A DNA stretch of 64,000 bases, from the NCBI GenBank assembly GCA_029532415.1, contig JAQOTA010000071.1, forward strand, positions 806,001-870,000, read 5' to 3'. Both the position numbers and the translations under genes were made by a program. The notes beneath the pieces are model-generated. The model was not told the origin of the DNA, searched no databases, and saw nothing but the letters and a program-made list of their open reading frames with translations. The DNA is from Marasmius tenuissimus (taxonomy: Eukaryota; Basidiomycota; Agaricomycetes; Agaricales; Marasmiaceae). Shown in pieces: positions 58,101-64,000 of this stretch (positions are counted from its first letter, which is position 1; each line of letters begins with the position of its first letter).

Positions 58101-61100
58101 CATATACTCCAACCTTGGGATGGATCTGGACTTCATTCTTCCTTTCGCTGGTATCCCCGAGAACGGCCGCGAGATTGATGGCATTGACGACAAGTCCGAA
58201 TTGGCCCATCGAATCATGTTGACCAACCTTCTGCGAATCCTTGGTGCTGTCAAGTCGAAGAAAGCCAGCCGACAGTTCGTGACCCGCCCAACTCAAGTCA
58301 TTCTTCCCCTGTCCCCGAACCACGGCTTGTTTGGCAATGATGGCCTGTACTCGGAGTCCAAGATCTCCCTCGAGACTCTCTTCCAACGTTGGGCTTCAGA
58401 AAGCTGGGGTGAATATCTTTGCCTTGCTGGCGCGGTCATCGGGTAAGTTATGGATATCTCTGCTATCACAATAACTCGCTTACATTCTCCCGCGTAGATG
58501 GACTCGTGGTACCACATTGATGGGTCCCACCAACATTGTGGCCCACGAACTCGAAAGCTACGGTGTTCGCACCTTCTCCGCCAAGGAGATGGCCTTCAAT
58601 ATCCTGGGCTTGATGCATCCTCTCCTCTTCAGTATCACCCAAGTCGAACCGATCTGGGCTGATCTGAACGGTGGAATGGATCGCCTTCCAGACCTCGCTG
58701 AGATCACTGGTCGCATTCGTAACAACTTGATGAAGAAGAGTGAACTGCGCCGCGCTATTGCTCGCGACAACGCCGCCGATTTCAAGGTCATCAACGGTGT
58801 TGAGGCCGAGCGAACCATTCAGACCGTCGATGTTCTGCCTCGGGCTAACTTCCGCTTCAACTTCCCTGATCTCCAGTCGCACGAGAGTCTCTCTGAACTC
58901 CCCAAGCTACAAGGCTTGATTGACCTCGAACAAGTCGTCGTCATCACTGGTTCCGGAGAAGTTGGTCCTTGGGGTAGCGCACGTACACGATGGGAGATGG
59001 AAGCCCGAGGTGAATTCACCATAGAGGGTAGCATCGAAATGGCATGGATGATGGGCTTCATCAAGCACTTCAATGGCCGGTTGAAGGACGGTAGCCTTTA
59101 CGTCGGTTGGGTTGATAGCAAGTCTGGTGAGCCCGTCGACGACAAGGATGTCAAAGGGAGATACGAGAAGGATATTCTGGAGCACTCCGGCGTTCGTCTC
59201 ATTGGTGCGTATTGCTTCCTGTTCATTGATTGGACTGTAACCTGATTTAACTTACATTGCCATAGAACCTGAACTCTTCCGTGGATATGACCCCAAGAAC
59301 AAGGTCTTCCATCAGGAGATCGAACTCCTTCACGATCTTGAGCCCATCGAAGTCACAGAAGCGGAGTCTCAGAAGTTCAAGTCACAGCACGGCGACAAGT
59401 GCAACATCTGGGCCGGCGAAGGAGGGCAATGGTTCTTCAAGCTCAAGAAGGGTGCTTGCGTCTTCGTGCCGAAATCGTTCTCCTTCAGCCGAACTGTTGC
59501 TGGACAGATTCCGACTGGCTGGCATGCAGGTCGATACGGTATTCCTGAGGACATCATCGCCCAAACCGACCGCTCCACATTATGGGCGCTCGTATGCGCT
59601 GCCGAGGCCATGAACAACTCTGGGATCACGGACCCCTACGAACTTTACAAGCACATTCACCCCTCTGAGGTTGGAACGTCCGTCGGTTCTGGTATGGGTG
59701 GAACGGTCAGTATGGCGAAGATGTTCAAGGACCGTCGTGAGGAGAGAGAGGTTCAGAACGACATTCTTCAGGAGACGTACGTGATTTTCATGGTTTAATT
59801 CGTACAAGAATACTGAAAAGACATTTGTAGTTTCATCAACACTACTGCTGGTTGGATCAACCTTCTCCTCTTGTCTTCAAGCGGGCCTATCAAGACTCCT
59901 GTCGGCGCCTGGTACGGGCACCCTGATGCTCTAATTTTTTTTGTTTCTAACATTTTGACATCTCCAGCGCCACCGCTCTTCAATCTCTCGAGATTGCCTG
60001 CGATACTGTCCTGTCCGGCAAGGCGAAGGTCATGCTCGCCGGTGGCTTTGACGACATTAGCGAAGAGGGCTCATACGAGTTTGCCAACATGAAGGCCACA
60101 AGCAATGCGGAGACCGAATTCGCCATGGGACGTGAGCCTACGGAGATGTCTCGCCCGACAACAAGTACTCGCGCAGGGGTTCGTCTCGTTCTTTCATGTC
60201 TATTGCACCTGTATCCTAACGTTTATCCAGTTCATGGAGGCTCAGGGAACTGGTATCCACGTTGTCATGAGCGCTAAGACTGCATTGGAACTTGGTTGCC
60301 CCATTCGTGGTATCCTTGCTTTCACTGCTACGTCGACGTACGCCGCCTTTCCTTCCCGTCATTGAAAGAAATTCTGAATGTGCATTCCTTTCCAGTGATA
60401 AGGCCGGTCGCTCCGTCCCTGCTCCTGGTCGTGGAGCCTTGTCCATCGCCAAGCAGATCCCCTCAAAGCGCCCCATGCCCATCCTCGACTTGGCTTACAG
60501 AACTCGTCAACTCTCCTTCCGTCGCTCTCAAATTTCTCAGTGGTTATCCCACGAGCAAGCGCAACTGCAAGAAGAGATGGCATCACTGAAGGCATCTGGC
60601 GAGACTGTTGACGATGACTACTTCTCTTCCAGGGTCGCTGAGATCGAGAAAGAAGCTGCCCAGCAAGAAAAGGATGCGCTCAACATGTATGGAATGTTGC
60701 ACGGTAATGATCCTCACATTGCACCTCTCCGTCGCGCTCTTGCCGTTTGGGGTCTTACTGTCGACGATCTTGGTGTCCTATCCATCCACGGCACCTCCAC
60801 GAAGGCCAACGTGAGTAACATTTACATCACTGAGAAGATTACCGCTAACGGACCACCTGTAGGAGGAGAACGAGACGCACATCTGGAACGAAGTATTGGG
60901 ATCCCTTGGCCGTACGGCTGGCAATGCCATCCCCATCGTTGCTCAGAAGAGCCTTCTTGGTCACGCTAAGGGTGGTTCGGCCGCATGGCAGATGTCTGGA
61001 CTTTTGGACTCCGTCCTCACAGGCATTGTTCCTGGCAACAAGAACTGCGAGTACGTATAGAGGTTACTGTTGTGATCTGTGCACGTCTGACCCCCCTCTG

Positions 61101-62093
61101 CAGCAACGTTGATTCTCACTTCCAACACCGCACTTTCTTGATGTTCCCGTCCAAGACCATCCATACAGACGGCATTCGTGCGGGTGTCATGGTACGTTCA
61201 CTTCCTTTCGAGAGTTGCAATCAATTCTGATTTTCCTTTAGACTTCCTTCGGCTTTGGACAAGTTGGCGGTACCGCGATGATCATTCACCCACAATACTT
61301 GTATGCTGCCCTCACAGCTGCCGAGTACGAGTCGTATAGGGAGCGCCGCACCGTCCGGTCAAGACAGACCTACAAGGCAATGAGCGAGATGATGATCAAG
61401 AACAACCTCGTTCGTGTCAAGGAGAGACCCCCTTACCCGCCTGAGCTCGAGGACAAGGTCTTGATGAACTCGATGGCGCGTGCCGTGCCCGAGCCCAAGA
61501 CTGGTTCCTACGTCTTTACGCCTAACTACGAGACCAAGCCTGTTGTCGACACCTCCAACGCCAAGACGGTCTCAGACATCGCTGCTCAGAGTGCTGCGGC
61601 TTCTAGCGAATTCGTCGGTGTCGGTGTTGATCAAGGTATGCTTTTCCGCTCTCACGAAAGGTGACCGCTTTGCTCACCCTTTTTGTAGAACTCATCTCCG
61701 CCGTTCCCTCCAACAACACTACCTTCATCTCCCGCAACTTCACCGAGTCAGAGGTCGCCTACTGCCAGGCTCAATCGTCCCCTGGATCTTCCTTCGCCGC
61801 TCGTTGGGTTGGGAAAGAGGCCGTCTTCAAGTCACTTGGTGTGAAATCCAAGGGAGCTGCCGCCGCCATGAAGGACATCGAGATCCTCGCTGACAAGGAG
61901 ACGGGTGCGCCTGTTGTTACTCTCCACGGTGAAGCCCTCTCCAAGGCATCGGAAAAGGGGATCTCCAAGGTCTTGATATCGCTCAGCCACTCTGATGTAA
62001 GTTTCTCAAAGGTCCTGGAGTATTGAACAATTGGCTGACTTGGATCGCTTCCAGACTGTTGCCATCGCTTTCGCTCAGGCCCTTCGGTCGTAG
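49160..62093 (+). CDS. FAS1-FAS2: single-chain type I fatty acid synthase (fused beta and alpha subunits)
   Basis: Makes long-chain acyl-CoA from acetyl- and malonyl-CoA in the cytosol. Twenty-two exons joined at GT-AG introns give an unbroken 3,934-residue frame. Domains in order: acetyltransferase (GHSQGV, Ser285), enoyl reductase (from about 590; [11 protein letters not shown] and [10 protein letters not shown]), dehydratase hot-dog ([12 protein letters not shown], His1588), and malonyl/palmitoyl transferase (GHSLGE, Ser1833; LELLAYQF-type region intact). After [14 protein letters not shown], where yeast has the subunit break inside the transferase, an Ala/Pro linker leads to ACP ([11 protein letters not shown], Ser2254 for phosphopantetheine). 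Ketoreductase ([11 protein letters not shown], about 2736) follows, then ketosynthase (GACATALQS Cys3352; SIHGTS His3589; LLGHAKGG His3630). A phosphopantetheinyl transferase domain (GVGVDQEL, 3812-3934) ends it. Cys3352's codon is split by an intron. Known fused fungal synthases share this order. Confidence 0.96.
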
Positions 62094-62329
62094 ATTGTCT
62101 TCCGGGTTCTCATTGCTTGCTTACGACGGTGTACCACGATACTTAGCTTAGGATTTTTATACTGCTGCATTACGGACAAACGATTATTACGCACAAGAAT
62201 GTATAACAGAAAAAAATAATTTACGAATAGATTTCTTTTCTCTCAAAGTTTGTGTGATGTTTTGTCTTCGGATCTCAAATCTCAATTTTAGAATGCAAGC
62301 AAAAGCCTCGTTCTCACTTCCTGACCACA
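62094..62329. other. short intergenic stretch after fatty acid synthase
   Basis: A/T-rich 3' flank of the synthase with AATAA-like words near 62210-62220, then the short promoter of the racemase gene. Confidence 0.4.
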
Positions 62330-63151
62330 ATGACCTCGTCCGATATACTTTCGATTTTGGTGATCAATCCAAACACAACGTCTCAAATGACGGATTCACT
62401 CAAACCGGTGGTTAAATCTGTCCTGGGACGCAACGGATCGAACATAACTTGCGATTTCTTCACTGCACCACCCTCTGACGATGGCTCACCAGGAGCTTTC
62501 CCCAGTATCAATAGCCCCGAGGACTCCAAATTGAGCGCAGGGTACTGCGCAGCGGTCTTACCGACAGAAATATACGACAAATACGACTGCTTTCTCGTCG
62601 CGTGCTACTCAGAACACCCTTTAGTCGGGCTGATAGCTAGGGAGATCGACAAGAGAAATCGAGATGTTGGTCCAGATACGCGTCGGAAACGAAAACAACA
62701 CGTTACTGGAATATTCGAAGCGAGCGTGATCACCAGCCTGGGTTTACTCTCTCGATTTCCCCCTGCATCTCCTCCCAACAACGCATTTGGCATCGTCACC
62801 ACGGGTCACGTATGGGAAGAGGCTCTCTCGAAAGCTGTGGATAGAATGCTCGGTGGGACGAGCTCTGGCGTGTTCGCTGGAGTTGCAACGACTGGGCTGA
62901 ACGCGACGGAGCTACACGATCTTCCGGAGGCAGAAGTAAAGTCCAAGATGTCGGATGCTGCAGCGTCACTGGTATCACGGGCGAACGTTAAAGTGATCTG
63001 TCTAGGCTGCGCTGGGATGGTGGGGCTAGATGAGGCAGTGAGAGAGGGTGTTGTACGTGTCCTTGGAAAGGAAAAGGGCATGGACATTGAGATCGTCGAT
63101 GGTGTAGCGTCAGGAATTCAGTGGTTGATCGGGGCTGCATTGCGGGGATGA
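62330..63151 (+). CDS. Asp/Glu/hydantoin racemase family protein (DCG1-like)
   Basis: Single-exon gene of 273 residues. It opens MTSSDILSILVINPNTTSQM, the phosphate-binding NPNTT motif of the Asp/Glu racemase superfamily. The two catalytic-type Cys appear in FLVACYSEHPL and VICLGCAGM. Between them stand SVITSLGLLSRF and FGIVTTGHVWEEALSKAV. The C-terminus is VDGVASGIQWLIGAALRG. Yeast DCG1 of this family is co-regulated with allantoin degradation, and bacterial relatives racemise hydantoins. The actual substrate is unproven. The frame is intact, the start has no upstream rival, and the gene lies 236 bp after fatty acid synthase without functional link. Confidence 0.8.
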   Translation: MTSSDILSILVINPNTTSQMTDSLKPVVKSVLGRNGSNITCDFFTAPPSDDGSPGAFPSINSPEDSKLSAGYCAAVLPTEIYDKYDCFLVACYSEHPLVGLIAREIDKRNRDVGPDTRRKRKQHVTGIFEASVITSLGLLSRFPPASPPNNAFGIVTTGHVWEEALSKAVDRMLGGTSSGVFAGVATTGLNATELHDLPEAEVKSKMSDAAASLVSRANVKVICLGCAGMVGLDEAVREGVVRVLGKEKGMDIEIVDGVASGIQWLIGAALRG

Positions 63152-63288
63152 GAGCTGTCATTTGTTGGGAAGGGGGTCTGGCAGCAACCGTGAAAAGTAG
63201 TCTTCGAAACGGTATGGCTGTATCTGTGCCATGGTGTAAAGCCAAACCAGCAGGTAAAAAACCTCTTATTTACTAGTTAAGAGTACAG

Positions 63289-64000
63289 CTAACCGGACGA
63301 ATAAAGGTTCTCTGCTTCGATAAGCTTCCTGACCGCCCCAGGAACCATTTCCTTCCAACTATCATCTCCTCTTGTAATAGCACTGCGCCCGTCGCTCGAG
63401 CTCACTGCCCACACGTCCTCCCCAATGTCGATCATTTCAACGAGCTCAGCAGGTAGGGATTTGGAGGTCAGAAAGTCCTGAATCACCGATGTAAGAGATT
63501 GCGGTGAAGGATCTGTGGGAGAGTCTTTCCGTTGGGCATTGGGAAGAGGGGAGGAGTGTGGATATGAGGAAGGACTTCGACGCGCACATACAATACGAGA
63601 ACCATCTCTGTCAGGTGCAAAGAATCCTTCCAGTGCACTATACATCTTCAGTCTGGCTTCTGTATCACTATCTGGCTGTCCATTGGTATAGTATCTGGGT
63701 GCAAAGAAACGTTCCAAGGTGTCAAATCCAAGTAAAAATGTCAAACGGAATTCCGCATGACTGCTCGAGCGTTCCTTAAGAAATCGCTGTAACAGATTAG
63801 ACTTGCCTACGAATGTAGGTTCGTCTATTATCGCGACCGCGACATTTTCGTGTTGCTGAGGCTTGTCGTCCTCCGAATGAGAAGTGATATCCTCGGCGAG
63901 GTTCATCATCATCTCCAGCCGCTGTGTGTAGGTTGCATCCGTGGATTTGAGTTGCTTGTCGGCATTTCTTACCGAGAGAAGCAACAATTTCGCGTCGTAA
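63289..64000 (-). CDS. POF1/NMNAT-like nucleotidylyltransferase, 5' end beyond window
   Basis: Partial gene: the frame runs from the stop at 63289 to the right edge and continues outside, so its N-terminal HxGH-type motif is not seen. Visible landmarks are LLLLSVRNADKQLKSTDATY, TQRLEMMMNLAEDI, NVAVAIIDEPTFVGKS, FLLGFDTLERFFAPRYY and the C-terminal AVRKLIEAENLY. They match the fungal nicotinamide-mononucleotide adenylyltransferase-like family that includes yeast POF1. An insertion rich in Ser/Pro lies near residue 135 of the visible part. Nucleotidyl transfer in NAD or phospholipid metabolism is likely, but the substrate is not fixed. Confidence 0.75.
   Translation of the reverse strand, partial: YDAKLLLLSVRNADKQLKSTDATYTQRLEMMMNLAEDITSHSEDDKPQQHENVAVAIIDEPTFVGKSNLLQRFLKERSSSHAEFRLTFLLGFDTLERFFAPRYYTNGQPDSDTEARLKMYSALEGFFAPDRDGSRIVCARRSPSSYPHSSPLPNAQRKDSPTDPSPQSLTSVIQDFLTSKSLPAELVEMIDIGEDVWAVSSSDGRSAITRGDDSWKEMVPGAVRKLIEAENLYSSG

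Noticed and set aside
4214..63151. An allantoin-use gene cluster (NCS1 permease and DCG1-like racemase)
   Set aside because: The two genes are 56 kb apart with unrelated genes between them, so linkage is not evidence of a cluster.
1..64000. tRNA, rRNA, CRISPR arrays, insertion sequences or telomere repeats
   Set aside because: Read by eye on both strands; no convincing cloverleaf, spacer array, transposase or telomere-type repeat was found. A dedicated scan could still find a tRNA I missed.

Overview
The window looks like a chromosomal segment of a basidiomycete fungus, most likely an agaricomycete. The genes are split by many short introns of about 50-70 nt. Fatty acid synthase is one fused polypeptide. 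There is an expanded family of small arrestin-like proteins of the kind common in mushroom-forming fungi. I saw no bacterial operons, rRNA, tRNA, CRISPR array or intact transposon. All family names come from recognising motifs by eye; no database was searched.

Left third (1-25 kb). A possible membrane-protein fragment runs off the left edge (-). It is followed by gamma-tubulin complex component 2 (-), an NCS1 nucleobase/allantoin permease (-), neutral trehalase (+), the autophagic lipase ATG15 (+), an arrestin-like gene (-), a stretch holding a faint ORF relic, an FG-repeat nucleoporin of the NUP49/NUP58 type (+), and two tandem type-B carboxylesterases (-). The second esterase has lost its oxyanion-hole loop through a 10-bp deletion and is probably a pseudogene.

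Middle (25-48 kb). A conserved coiled-coil/proline-rich protein of unknown role (+) converges on MIC60/mitofilin (-). A corridor of decay follows: a frameshifted phosphotransferase (APH-type) pseudogene, a tiny Cys-rich 57-residue gene, and a degraded copy of the mitochondrial-carrier-family gene whose intact version lies just beyond it. Next come a disordered membrane protein (+), a METTL21-type methyltransferase (+), three same-strand arrestin-like genes (-), and a conserved hypothetical gene (+).

Right (48-64 kb). A 12.9-kb gene of 22 exons encodes a single-chain type I fatty acid synthase of 3,934 residues (AT-ER-DH-MPT-ACP-KR-KS-PPT). It is followed by a DCG1-like Asp/Glu-hydantoin racemase (+) and the 3' part of a POF1-like nucleotidylyltransferase (-) cut by the window edge.

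The most notable observations are these: at least five introns that fit only a GC-AG rule, three of them in trehalase; a 9-nt microexon inside a trehalase signature; a Cys-rich microprotein with a duplicated zinc-ribbon pattern; alpha-arrestin-like paralogues that differ in PY (ubiquitin-ligase-binding) motifs; and several gene copies caught in different stages of decay. Most genes here are unrelated housekeeping genes rather than a functional cluster.
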